From the NCBI RefSeq assembly GCF_000378485.1, contig NZ_KB899966.1:124001-188000 (forward strand): 64,000 bases of DNA, read 5' to 3'. Shown piece by piece: positions 34,716 to 43,159 of the stretch; the stretch's first letter is position 1, and each line of letters begins with the position of its first letter. The notes below the pieces were generated by a model. It made no database searches. It was given only the letters and a program-made list of their open reading frames with translations, and was not told where the DNA came from. The translations under genes and the position numbers were made by a program. The DNA comes from Flavobacterium rivuli WB 3.3-2 = DSM 21788 (GTDB taxonomy: Bacteria > Bacteroidota > Bacteroidia > Flavobacteriales > Flavobacteriaceae).

Positions 34716-36119
34716 TTACATATCAGTAATTGGCTCATACTTAGGAACCAATAATTTCATAACACTCCAGGCAATAATATATGCTAATCCGCAAAAGGCA
34801 AACATTATTGTGTATCCCGTTTCTATATGCCCTAGGGCTTTATAATGATCAAATAAAGCTCCGCCGGTTTTTGTAATAATAACGCCGCCTATGCCACCGG
34901 CCATACCACCAATGCCTATTATACTGCCTATCGCTTTTTTAGGGAACATGTCGCTAACCGTGGTAAAAATATTAGCACTCCACGCCTGGTGTGCACTGGC
35001 ACCTATACCAATAAGTATAACAGGAATCCAGAAACTAATACTGCCAAAGGGCTGGGCAAGTAAAACAATTAATGGAAACAGAGCAATAGTCAGCATGGCA
35101 CGCATACGGCCATCGTATGGCGAATAGCCTTTATTGATGTAGTAAATAGGAAACCAGCCACCGCCTATACTGCCAAACATGGTCATTGTATACAATATTG
35201 CCAGCGGCAACTGTATTTCTGAAGATTGCATGCCGTACTGTGCATTAAGATATTTTGGTAACCAGAATAAAAAAAACCACCATACCCCATCGGTCATAAA
35301 TTTGCCAAACACAAACGCCCAGGTTTGCCTGTAGCTTAATAATTTAAGCCATGATATTTTTACTGAAGCCTCTTCATGTTTTGGTTCTGTAACAGGGGCT
35401 ACATCTTCTTTATCGCTATTAATATATTCCAGTTCTTCGGCCGAAAGCCATTTTTGTTTTTGTGGTCTATCATAAAAAATGAACCAGAAAAACAGCCATA
35501 TAAAACCTGCTGCACCTACTAATATAAATGCCATACCCCAACCCCATACAGATGCTATTACAGGTACGCTTATTGGTGCAAGTATAGCCCCTACATTTGC
35601 CCCCGAATTAAAAATACCGGTGGCAAATGCCCGTTCTTTTTTAGGAAAATACTCTGCGGTAGCTTTAATTGCTGCCGGAAAATTGCCTGCTTCGCCAAAG
35701 CCGAGAACTGCACGGCTTATCATAAAACCTATAACAGATGGTACAGCTATAATACCAAAAGCAGATAGTATACCGGAGGCTGCATCGCCCACAGGTACTG
35801 CTTCGGCATGCAGTATAGCGCCAAGGCTCCAGATAACTATTGCTATTGCATAGCCCCATTTTGTACCAAGCTTATCGATAATCCTGCCTGCAAAAAGCAT
35901 TGATAGTGCATAGATAAATTGAAACACCGCTGTTATGTTAGCGTAATCTGTTTCGCTCCACCCAAATCCACCTTCAGCTATTGGTTTTGATAGTTCCGGC
36001 GCAAGCAAACTAAGTACCTGCCTGTCGAGATAATTAATTGTAGTAGCAACAAATAAAAGGGCGCAAATAGTCCATCGGTATTTACCCACGGGTTTGGCTA
36101 TAGTAATGGTTTGGCTCAT
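34716..36119 (-). CDS. exuT: Hexuronate transporter, MFS (ExuT-like)
   Basis: The 467-residue protein is a major facilitator with about 12 membrane helices, of the anion:cation symporter group: KYRWTICALLFVATTINYLDRQVLSLLAPEL at the start and RAVLGFGEAGNFPAAIKATAEYFPKKERAFATGIFNSGANVGAI (motif with the GEAGNFP signature). ExuT-like transporters import glucuronate and galacturonate with protons. It is the last gene of the uronate operon and lies 27 bases after the aldolase gene, which fits a hexuronate role. A hairpin follows it. Confidence 0.88.
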   Translation of the reverse strand: MSQTITIAKPVGKYRWTICALLFVATTINYLDRQVLSLLAPELSKPIAEGGFGWSETDYANITAVFQFIYALSMLFAGRIIDKLGTKWGYAIAIVIWSLGAILHAEAVPVGDAASGILSAFGIIAVPSVIGFMISRAVLGFGEAGNFPAAIKATAEYFPKKERAFATGIFNSGANVGAILAPISVPVIASVWGWGMAFILVGAAGFIWLFFWFIFYDRPQKQKWLSAEELEYINSDKEDVAPVTEPKHEEASVKISWLKLLSYRQTWAFVFGKFMTDGVWWFFLFWLPKYLNAQYGMQSSEIQLPLAILYTMTMFGSIGGGWFPIYYINKGYSPYDGRMRAMLTIALFPLIVLLAQPFGSISFWIPVILIGIGASAHQAWSANIFTTVSDMFPKKAIGSIIGIGGMAGGIGGVIITKTGGALFDHYKALGHIETGYTIMFAFCGLAYIIAWSVMKLLVPKYEPITDM

Positions 36120-36146
36120 AATTACGGATATTTTGGCAGTGGGTTA

Positions 36147-36806
36147 TTAACCCCTAACCTGTTTTATAGTCTGCAGCAGTTGCTGGGTATTATCTTTAAT
36201 AATATCATACTGTTTATTATTCATAAGGTCTTTAGTAACCAGCTTGCTACCCATACCTACAGCGCAAACCCCTGCATTAAACCATGCCGAAATACTTTCT
36301 GCAACAGGTTCTACACCGCCTGTAGGCATAAACAATAAATCAGGGAATACATCGCGTATACTGCTCATAAATTCAGTACCAAGAATATTACCCGGGAACA
36401 GCTTTATAAATTGCACACCATTATTTTCGGCAGCAATAATATCTGTCGGGGTCATGCATCCCGGCGCATAAAGCATATTATTAGTATTTGCAAAATCTGC
36501 AATTTCGGCTACAAACCCCGGACTTATTAAAAAGTCAGCACCGGCCTCAGTATATTTTTCGGCATCGGTTCCAGTTTTTAAAGTACCAATACCTAAAAAC
36601 AAGTCGGTCATTTCAGTATTTTTTACTTTTACCATAGCCTTAAAGTTGCTATAGGCCTCTTTACCACGGTTAGTATACTCCACAGCTCGTATACCTCCTG
36701 CATATAGGGCACGCAGTACTTCAATACTTACAGTTTCATCAGCATTAAAATATAGGGGCAAAACGCCTTGTTGTTTTATGCTATTTATTATAGATTCTTT
36801 ATTCAT
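36147..36806 (-). CDS. eda: 2-keto-3-deoxy-6-phosphogluconate (KHG/KDPG) aldolase
   Basis: The 219-residue protein is a class I aldolase that splits 2-keto-3-deoxy-6-phosphogluconate into pyruvate and glyceraldehyde 3-phosphate. The Schiff-base Lys lies in NGVQFIKLFPGNILG, the general Glu in RAVEYTNRGKEA, and AGADFLISPGFVAEIA and APGCMTPTDIIAAENN are further signatures. Length is normal (about 210). It works right after KdgK, whose product is its substrate. A 92-base gap with a hairpin separates it from kdgK upstream; the transporter starts 27 bases downstream. Confidence 0.94.
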   Translation of the reverse strand: MNKESIINSIKQQGVLPLYFNADETVSIEVLRALYAGGIRAVEYTNRGKEAYSNFKAMVKVKNTEMTDLFLGIGTLKTGTDAEKYTEAGADFLISPGFVAEIADFANTNNMLYAPGCMTPTDIIAAENNGVQFIKLFPGNILGTEFMSSIRDVFPDLLFMPTGGVEPVAESISAWFNAGVCAVGMGSKLVTKDLMNNKQYDIIKDNTQQLLQTIKQVRG

Positions 36807-36857
36807 TTTTAATTTATTATTGCGTATCCTTAAAACTATATCGATTGAATTTTTTGA

Positions 36858-36881
36858 AATGAGTGTACTTTTCCACTCATT
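36858..36881 (-). promoter_or_regulatory. Intercistronic hairpin between kdgK and eda
   Basis: An eight-base stem (aatgagtg with cactcatt) with an eight-base loop sits in the 92-base gap. It may affect readthrough or mRNA stability within the operon. Confidence 0.4.
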
Positions 36882-36898
36882 ATTTAATCAATATAATA

Positions 36899-37912
36899 TT
36901 ATCGTTTAAGGCGTCCGCTATGGTTACCATTTGCCACTTCGGCAATTTCCTGTACCGTTGCAAGATTTACATCTCCTGCAATAGTATGTTTTAAAGCGCA
37001 GGCAGCATTTGCAAAAGCAATTGCTTCAGGATCATTCATACCTGATATAAGTCCATAAATAAGTCCGGCAGCATAAGCATCGCCGGTACCTATACGGTCT
37101 ACCACCTGCGTAATTTCTATCTCTTCGGTTTTACTATAGGTATTCTCCGTCCATGACTGCGCAAATATTTTTTGGTGCGTTGCACTTAGTCCTGTACGTA
37201 CTTTGTCATATACTTTAATAATAGCAGGATAGGTCTCCTGCAATCTTTTTGCCGCAGTGATAAAACCATCTTTATCATGAGTAAAGGCAGTACCCAATAT
37301 TTCGTTTACTTCATTGACCCCACCTATAAAAACAGTACTTAGCCCAATTAACTCTGCAAGAACCTCATGCCCACTACGTCCATATTGCCACAAGTTACTG
37401 CGGTAAGCAGGATCGGCAGTTATGGTAATTCCTTTCTTTAAAGCCAGGGTTAGTCCCTGTTTTAAAGTTTGATATGCTCCTTCGCTAATGGCAGGAGAAA
37501 TCCCCGTCCAATGCAATAGTGAGCAACCATCGAGAACCTTTTCCCAGTCTACAAGATCCGGACTTATGTTTGCAAAAGATCCATGAAGGCGGTTATATGT
37601 TATCTGGCTTGCCCTTAAACCGGAGCCGGCCTCCATAAAATATAACCCTAATGGGTGGTTAACTTTATTAATGTGTGTAACATCGATACCATAGCCCTGC
37701 ATACAGCTAATAGCAGCATCGCCCACAAAATCGTTGCTTACATTACTTACATGCTGTACCTGTAAACCAAATTGTGCCAAAGAGCCCGCCACATTCATCT
37801 CTGTCCCTCCAAAAAAGAACTCCATGCTCCGGCTTTGTTTCATTTTATCGAAACCCGGTGGCGAGAGCCTCATTATTACTTCGCCAAAGGTTACCACTTT
37901 TTGTTGTGTCAT
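36899..37912 (-). CDS. kdgK: 2-keto-3-deoxygluconate kinase (PfkB family)
   Basis: The 337-residue product is a ribokinase-family sugar kinase; in this operon it should phosphorylate 2-keto-3-deoxygluconate to KDPG. The start VVTFGEVIMRLSPPGFDKMKQSRSMEFFFGGTEMNVAGSLAQFG has the PfkB substrate GG motif, and DRIGTGDAYAAGLIYGLI supplies the catalytic Asp and anion hole. The KDG preference is inferred from its neighbours rather than from residues. It lies 11 bases after uxaC in the same operon, which makes cotranslation likely. Confidence 0.88.
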   Translation of the reverse strand: MTQQKVVTFGEVIMRLSPPGFDKMKQSRSMEFFFGGTEMNVAGSLAQFGLQVQHVSNVSNDFVGDAAISCMQGYGIDVTHINKVNHPLGLYFMEAGSGLRASQITYNRLHGSFANISPDLVDWEKVLDGCSLLHWTGISPAISEGAYQTLKQGLTLALKKGITITADPAYRSNLWQYGRSGHEVLAELIGLSTVFIGGVNEVNEILGTAFTHDKDGFITAAKRLQETYPAIIKVYDKVRTGLSATHQKIFAQSWTENTYSKTEEIEITQVVDRIGTGDAYAAGLIYGLISGMNDPEAIAFANAACALKHTIAGDVNLATVQEIAEVANGNHSGRLKR

Positions 37913-37923
37913 TTTTTTGTGGT

Positions 37924-39327
37924 TTACAATTCAAAATATTGTTTGACATTGCGGTAGCAAATATCAGATACCATACTGCCCACCCATGCTGCATCCTGCG
38001 GAAGTTCGCCACTTTCCATCTCCTGGCCTAATAGGTTACATAATACCCTCCTAAAATACTCATGCCTTGGGAACGATAAAAAGCTTCGCGAATCTGTAAG
38101 CATGCCAACAAAAGTACTTAACAGCCCCATATTACTCAATGCATTTACCTGCCTAATAATACCGTCTTTTTGGTCTAAAAACCACCACCCGGAACCATAT
38201 TGTACCTTACCGCGCAACGAACCGTCGTTAAAGTTACCTACCATAGTGGCAAACAATTCGTTATCGGCCGGGTTAAGGTTGTATAAAATAGTTTTAGCAA
38301 GCTTATCTTTAGTATCTAATGCATCTAAAAATTTACTTAATGTAGCAGCCTGCGGATAATCGCCTATACTATCCCAACCGGTATCGGGCCCAAGCAGGCG
38401 ATGCATACGCACATTGTTATTGCGAAGTGCCCCCAGGTGAAACTGCTGCACCCAGTTACGTGTAGCATACTCTTCGCATAAAAACAACATTAACGCTGTT
38501 TTAAACTGCTCTGTTTCGTGGGCAGAGACAGGCGTTCCTTTACGTTTTTTGTCGAAAACAGCATTTATTTCCCAATCCGTATAAACGGCAAAAGGCAACT
38601 GGTTTAAACCGTGGTCGCTGATTCGGCAACCATTTTCATGGAAAAAATCCAATCTTTTTAAGAGTGCAACTTTTAGGTCATTAAAAGTGGTAATGCTAAT
38701 ACCCGATGCTTTTTCAAGCTGGTTTATATAGTCATTGTAGGTTTCGCTTTCTATCAGTATTGCTTTATCGGGCCTGAAGGCAGTATTAACTTTGGTTGTA
38801 AAACTGCTACCTGCTAATTTTTTATGATGCTCTAGGGTATCAGTAGGATCTTCTGTAGTGCAAAGCATCTCTACATTCATACGGCTTAATAATCCCTGTG
38901 TAAAGTATTGAGGGTCTTTAAGCTTTTGATTTACGGAAGCGTAAACATCAGCTGCATTGCCTTCATTAAGATAATCATCTATATCAAAATAGCGTTTAAG
39001 CTCCAGTTGAGTCCAGTGAAAAAGCGGATTGCGCAACGTATGTGGAACCGTTTTTGCCCATGCTGTAAACTTTTCTTCATCGGGGGCATTACCGGTAATG
39101 TATTTTTCATTAATACCAAACGTTCGCATAGCCCTCCATTTATAATGATCGCCGGCTATCCAAAGTTGGGATATAGTATCAAAAACCCTGTTATCTGCAA
39201 TTTCTGCAGGGGGCAAATGGTTATGGTAATCAATTATAGGCTGCTTTTCAGCATAATTGAAGTATAACTCCTCTGCAAATTTATTCTGCAATAAAAATGT
39301 ATCGTTTATAAAAGGCTTAGCTGCCAT
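37924..39327 (-). CDS. uxaC: Glucuronate (uronate) isomerase
   Basis: The 467-residue protein is UxaC, a TIM-barrel metal-dependent isomerase that converts D-glucuronate to D-fructuronate and D-galacturonate to D-tagaturonate. Family signatures are PIIDYHNHLPPAEIADNRVFDTISQLWIAGDHYKWRAMRTFGI, with the metal-binding HxH, and WWFLDQKDGIIRQVNALSNMGLLSTFVGMLTDSRSFLSFPRHEYFRR. The length equals the usual 470. It lies between kduI and kdgK. The downstream reductase that would use its product is not in the window. Confidence 0.95.
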   Translation of the reverse strand: MAAKPFINDTFLLQNKFAEELYFNYAEKQPIIDYHNHLPPAEIADNRVFDTISQLWIAGDHYKWRAMRTFGINEKYITGNAPDEEKFTAWAKTVPHTLRNPLFHWTQLELKRYFDIDDYLNEGNAADVYASVNQKLKDPQYFTQGLLSRMNVEMLCTTEDPTDTLEHHKKLAGSSFTTKVNTAFRPDKAILIESETYNDYINQLEKASGISITTFNDLKVALLKRLDFFHENGCRISDHGLNQLPFAVYTDWEINAVFDKKRKGTPVSAHETEQFKTALMLFLCEEYATRNWVQQFHLGALRNNNVRMHRLLGPDTGWDSIGDYPQAATLSKFLDALDTKDKLAKTILYNLNPADNELFATMVGNFNDGSLRGKVQYGSGWWFLDQKDGIIRQVNALSNMGLLSTFVGMLTDSRSFLSFPRHEYFRRVLCNLLGQEMESGELPQDAAWVGSMVSDICYRNVKQYFEL

Positions 39328-39392
39328 AATTATTGTTTTAATAGGATGCCCGGATATGCTTTTGCCACCAGGAATAATGTTATAATCTGTCC

Positions 39393-40229
39393 TTATTTCA
39401 ACTCATCTGTTGCCACGGCATCCATATCGCCATAGTCAAGGTTTTCGCCTGCCATACCCCATATAAAAGAGTAGTTACTGGTACCACAGCCAGAGTGTAT
39501 ACTCCACTCAGGGCTAATAACTGCCTGATGCCCCTGCATAAATATATGTCGGGTTTCATCCGGCTGGCCCATAAAGTGGCTAACGGTTTGCCCTGCTGCA
39601 AGATCAAAATAAAAATAAGCCTCCATCCTGCGCGTGTGGGTGTGCGATGGCATAGTATTCCATACATTACCTTCATGCAGCTCTGTAAGCCCCATTTGTA
39701 ACTGGCATGTAGGCACTATACTATTTACAATAAGTTTATTAAGTGTACGGCGGTTAGCTGTTTTCTGGTCGCCAAGCTCTATAACCTCTGCATCTTCCTT
39801 ACCTACTTTTTTAGTAGGATAAGCATGGTGCGCAGGAGCAGAATTAATATAAAAATAAGGCTGCTCACCATCAGCCGTTTCAAAAATTACTTCTTTACTG
39901 CCTTTTCCTACATATAAGGCTTCTTTTTTGTTTAGCTCATAAACGGTGCCGTCTACAGTAACTTTACCTTTACCGCCTACGTTAACAATACCCAGCTCAC
40001 GGCGCTCTAAAAAATAGTCTGCCTTAAGTTCATCAATAGTTTCAAGCACTAAAGGTTTATTAAGCGGAAAAGCACCGCCCACAATGTAGCGGTCATACAT
40101 GGTGTATACAAGCTTTATAGTATCTTCTTCAAACAGTGTTGGGATTAAAAAATGTTCCCTTAATTCCTGCGTAGTATAATGTTTTACATCTTTCGGGTGG
40201 TGCGCATACCTGAATTCTGATTTGGTCAT
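39393..40229 (-). CDS. kduI: 5-keto-4-deoxyuronate isomerase
   Basis: The 278-residue protein is KduI, a zinc cupin enzyme that isomerises 5-keto-4-deoxyuronate (from unsaturated pectin disaccharides) to 2,5-diketo-3-deoxygluconate. Zinc-ligand motif MPSHTHTRRMEAYFYFDL holds the His-His-Glu set, and SIHSGCGTSNYSFIWGMAGEN is the conserved C-terminal block. The length is normal (278 in E. coli). It follows the DUF4861 gene by 76 bases. Its partner dehydrogenase KduD is absent from this operon. Confidence 0.95.
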   Translation of the reverse strand: MTKSEFRYAHHPKDVKHYTTQELREHFLIPTLFEEDTIKLVYTMYDRYIVGGAFPLNKPLVLETIDELKADYFLERRELGIVNVGGKGKVTVDGTVYELNKKEALYVGKGSKEVIFETADGEQPYFYINSAPAHHAYPTKKVGKEDAEVIELGDQKTANRRTLNKLIVNSIVPTCQLQMGLTELHEGNVWNTMPSHTHTRRMEAYFYFDLAAGQTVSHFMGQPDETRHIFMQGHQAVISPEWSIHSGCGTSNYSFIWGMAGENLDYGDMDAVATDELK

Positions 40230-40305
40230 TTTATATTGTATTATGTATTTATCTTAAGATTCTATTTTAGGTAATACCCGTTAGTACATTTAGTACTGTT
40301 TATGG

Positions 40306-41496
40306 CTACTTAACAGTAACCGTTAGCGGGCTTTTAATTATTTGAGCCTGTTTTTTAAGTAACGCATCCCAATCTGCCTTATTAGCTCCCTGCCCGCTTT
40401 TCTCCCATACAAAACCTGCATAATAGGTAAGCTTAGGGCTTGCCTTAGTTACAATAATAAGGTTGCTTTGGTCTTTTGTTTTACTTTTATTTACAAAAGC
40501 TTTCTCTATAATATTTGGCTGCATTATAATCCCTTCACCCAGATAGGTTCCGTCTATTTTTTCATGGTAGGCAAAAACGCCCTCTTTAGTAAGCACTTCT
40601 GCCTCGCCTTCATTTTGGTGCAGTGTAATACCTGTTGCATAATTAGGTACCTGCTTTGCAGAACTATGCATTACTTCAAACTTTGAAAAATTAGAACCAA
40701 GATCGAGCGATATACGTTTTGTCTCTTTAACCTGATAGGGGCTAAATGGCGCATAAGACAGTTCGAAAACAGTGCGTAGCGGACCAACAGCAATAGTTTT
40801 ATATGTAACAAAGTTCTTAGATACCAACAGGCTGTCTTTTTCCCATATACCCGTACCGCCTGTACCGCGGCTTGCCCCAACATGGTATGGATCATAGCCT
40901 TCGCCACGATCGCTATGGTAAAACATAGGGTCTGTAAGATACCCTTTGTACCATTTATTTATAATAGGCAAAGGTGTACGTTTAAGCCAAATATCTATTC
41001 CGCTGCTTAACGTTCCATTTTCGCGGTGCTGCTCTGTACGCATTTGTGCATCCGGGCCATAAGTCCTAAAAGCTACCTTATCATTTTCCCAGGTATAATC
41101 GTCTGTACGCTCCGGTACAAAACGCGAAAATGTTGTTATTTGAGAAACTGGCACAGGTACACTTGCATCGCTAACTAAAGTATATATAGCTGAACTATTA
41201 GGCTTTACAGTAGCCATAAAAAGTAGCTCATCATTATTTTTGTCTCCATCATTGTCAATCCACTGCAGCGGCTCCATTTTGCCGGTAGTATTATTTTTAA
41301 CGCGAATATCCTTTTCATTTTTGCCTTTAAGAAACCCTGTAATATCCTTGCTATTAATAGTCACAACCTCATTGCGGTCTATACCCAGGTTATTTTTTAT
41401 CGTTACCGTCAGGCTTTCCTGTGCCATAACTTGTAACCCCGCAAAAGATGTAAACATTAAAGCAGTTAATAAAGCAGGTGTTTTTATATACCTCAT
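40306..41496 (-). CDS. Exported DUF4861 family protein of pectin/uronate locus
   Basis: The 396-residue product has a signal peptide (to about residue 25, FAGLQVMAQ) and the DUF4861 fold, with WIDNDGDKNNDELLFMA, FVPERTDDYTWENDKVAFRTYGPDAQ and GEGYDPYHVGASRGTGGTGIW. Residues DGDKNND recall a calcium loop. DUF4861 proteins occur in Bacteroidota polysaccharide and uronate loci and are exported; their activity is not established to my knowledge. It is the first gene of the operon and its upstream gap is shared with the divergent GntR gene, so it is likely the operon's first regulated product. Confidence 0.82.
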   Translation of the reverse strand: MRYIKTPALLTALMFTSFAGLQVMAQESLTVTIKNNLGIDRNEVVTINSKDITGFLKGKNEKDIRVKNNTTGKMEPLQWIDNDGDKNNDELLFMATVKPNSSAIYTLVSDASVPVPVSQITTFSRFVPERTDDYTWENDKVAFRTYGPDAQMRTEQHRENGTLSSGIDIWLKRTPLPIINKWYKGYLTDPMFYHSDRGEGYDPYHVGASRGTGGTGIWEKDSLLVSKNFVTYKTIAVGPLRTVFELSYAPFSPYQVKETKRISLDLGSNFSKFEVMHSSAKQVPNYATGITLHQNEGEAEVLTKEGVFAYHEKIDGTYLGEGIIMQPNIIEKAFVNKSKTKDQSNLIIVTKASPKLTYYAGFVWEKSGQGANKADWDALLKKQAQIIKSPLTVTVK

Positions 41497-41596
41497 AAAT
41501 AATTTCGTTTTGTAGTTAATGTGCTAAAAATAGATTTTTTAAAACTTATGCTATAGATTTAACTAAGTTAATTTTAAATCAAATCATAATATAACA

Positions 41597-41606
41597 CCTT
41601 ATAAGG
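41597..41606. promoter_or_regulatory. Palindrome CCTTATAAGG in divergent promoter region
   Basis: A perfect 10-base palindrome in the 298-base gap (41497-41794) between the uronate operon and the divergent gntR gene. Position fits an operator, but a single short palindrome in AT-rich DNA is weak evidence. Confidence 0.35.
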
Positions 41607-41752
41607 ATAAACACATTATTATTTATATCCTAATATATCAATTAGCACCTAAGCAAGGGGCACATGGTTATTTTCAAAATTAAACGTATACAATACCGAA
41701 TACATCCTGTAGTATCCTGCTTAAAAAGCTAACAAAAAAGCACGGTTGCGCT

Positions 41753-41771
41753 GTAAATTTAGTATATTTAC
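41753..41771. promoter_or_regulatory. Candidate GntR operator ahead of gntR
   Basis: GTAAAT-7-ATTTAC forms a dyad of 19 bases, ending 23 bases before the gntR ATG. The GT...AC ends match the general GntR operator pattern, suggesting autoregulation. Confidence 0.4.
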
Positions 41772-41794
41772 GGGTGATAAAAATTTTTTAAGCT

Positions 41795-42841
41795 ATGACG
41801 CAATCGTTTGATTTAAAAATTAATGAAAATTCCCGCATACCAAAATACAAGCAAATTATAGATTCTATTTTAGCCGATATTGCAAGGGGTAATATTAAGG
41901 TAGGCGAAAAAATACCTTCTATAAACGAACTTAGCGAAATGTGCTACCTGTCTCGCGATACTGTAGAGAAAGCTTATAAACAGCTAAGGGACAGGCAAAT
42001 TATTGTATCTGTAAAAGGTAAAGGATACTATATTACCCGCATGGACAAGATTAATAAGTTAAGTATATTTTTTCTTGTAAATAAACCCAGTACTTACAAA
42101 ATGATGATTTATGATTCTTTTGTAAATGCCATAGGGGCTTACGGACAGGTAGAAATGTATGTATACCATTGCGATGAAACCTTATTTATAAATGCACTTG
42201 AGCGTAATATGGGCGCTCACGATTATTACATTGTTATGCCCCATTTTAGAGACAACAACTCTAACCACGTGAGCTATACAGATAACATAATTAAAGTACT
42301 GGAGGAGATACCAAAGGATAAACTTATAATGCTGGATAATACCAAACCCGGTATTACAGGAGAATATGGCACTATATATCAGGATTTTAAAAACGATATT
42401 TACAACGCCTTAAAGGAAGCATTAGATAAAATAAGAAAGTATGATAAGCTTATTTTAGTATATCCTAATAAATCTGCAAATCCTTACCCCCGCCGCATTG
42501 TTCACGGTTTTCAGCGTTTTTGTTCAGAATATGATATTGATTTTGAGATACTGGATGAAATTTATGACGATATGGAGTTTGAAGGGCGCGATGTTTATAT
42601 AACTATTCAGGAGCGCGATCTTGTAAATTTAATGCGACAAATACGCAACAACAAGTTGCAGTTGGGTAAAGATGTTGGTATTATATCTTATAACGAAACA
42701 CCGCTTAAAGAGTTGCTTGATATTACGGTCATCAGTACTGATTTTGTAGCTCTTGGAGAATCAGCCGCTTATATGGTGTTAAAAAACAAGAAAGAAAAGG
42801 TAAAAAATGTGTTTAAATACATAGAAAGAAACTCGCTTTAA
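41795..42841 (+). CDS. GntR family regulator with LacI-like sensor domain
   Basis: The 348-residue protein has a GntR winged helix at residues ~10-75 (YKQIIDSILADIARGNIKVGEKIPSINELSEMCYLSRDTVEKAYKQLRDRQIIVSVKGKGYYI). The remainder (~85-340) is a periplasmic-binding-protein-like sensor, with segments such as YYIVMPHFRDNN and YDKLILVYPNK typical of LacI/GntR hybrids in Bacteroidota. It is transcribed divergently from the uronate operon, so it probably senses a uronate pathway intermediate and controls that operon and itself. The ligand is inferred only from position. Confidence 0.9.
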   Translation: MTQSFDLKINENSRIPKYKQIIDSILADIARGNIKVGEKIPSINELSEMCYLSRDTVEKAYKQLRDRQIIVSVKGKGYYITRMDKINKLSIFFLVNKPSTYKMMIYDSFVNAIGAYGQVEMYVYHCDETLFINALERNMGAHDYYIVMPHFRDNNSNHVSYTDNIIKVLEEIPKDKLIMLDNTKPGITGEYGTIYQDFKNDIYNALKEALDKIRKYDKLILVYPNKSANPYPRRIVHGFQRFCSEYDIDFEILDEIYDDMEFEGRDVYITIQERDLVNLMRQIRNNKLQLGKDVGIISYNETPLKELLDITVISTDFVALGESAAYMVLKNKKEKVKNVFKYIERNSL

Positions 42842-42977
42842 TTTTAAGTTTGTTTATACTTAAATAAAAATTTCCAGCACAACCATATCTTCAATCCCAT
42901 AATATAGATGAAGTATTAATAACAATCTGACATCAGGAAGGTAAAATAGACAGGTTGCCTTAAATAAAATGTATGTT

Positions 42978-43090
42978 AAACCTCTGCGGTTGGACTAAAG
43001 CACTGCCCGGATTTAGTTCTTAATGTCAGGTTATCGACAATAACAATCAGGAAATTAATCCGGCAGGCGCTCCATAAACCACAGAGGTTT
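42978..43090. repeat. 113-base imperfect nested palindrome in the gntR-phoH gap
   Basis: The 318-base gap 42842-43159 has no protein gene. Outer arms aaacctctgcggtt (42978-42991) and aaccacagaggttt (43077-43090) pair over 14 bases with one mismatch. Inside, ctgcccggatt and aatccggcag pair over 10 bases with one bulge, and gttat/ataac forms a tip around a cgaca loop. The whole can fold as one long hairpin. It could be a non-coding RNA, a terminator-like structure serving both convergent genes, or a non-autonomous mobile repeat. Confidence 0.6.
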
Positions 43091-43159
43091 TATAAAAAAA
43101 CTAAAACGGAATATTACATTATAACTTAATATAAAATTCCTTTAAGTTTCTTAGAACCT

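Noticed and set aside
42950..43100. Integron attC-like recombination site (palindrome with a GTTAAAC at 42975-42981)
   Set aside because: The paired R'' box (RYYYAAC) is missing at the proper end, the other arm reads GTTTTAT rather than GTTRRRY, and no integrase gene is present.
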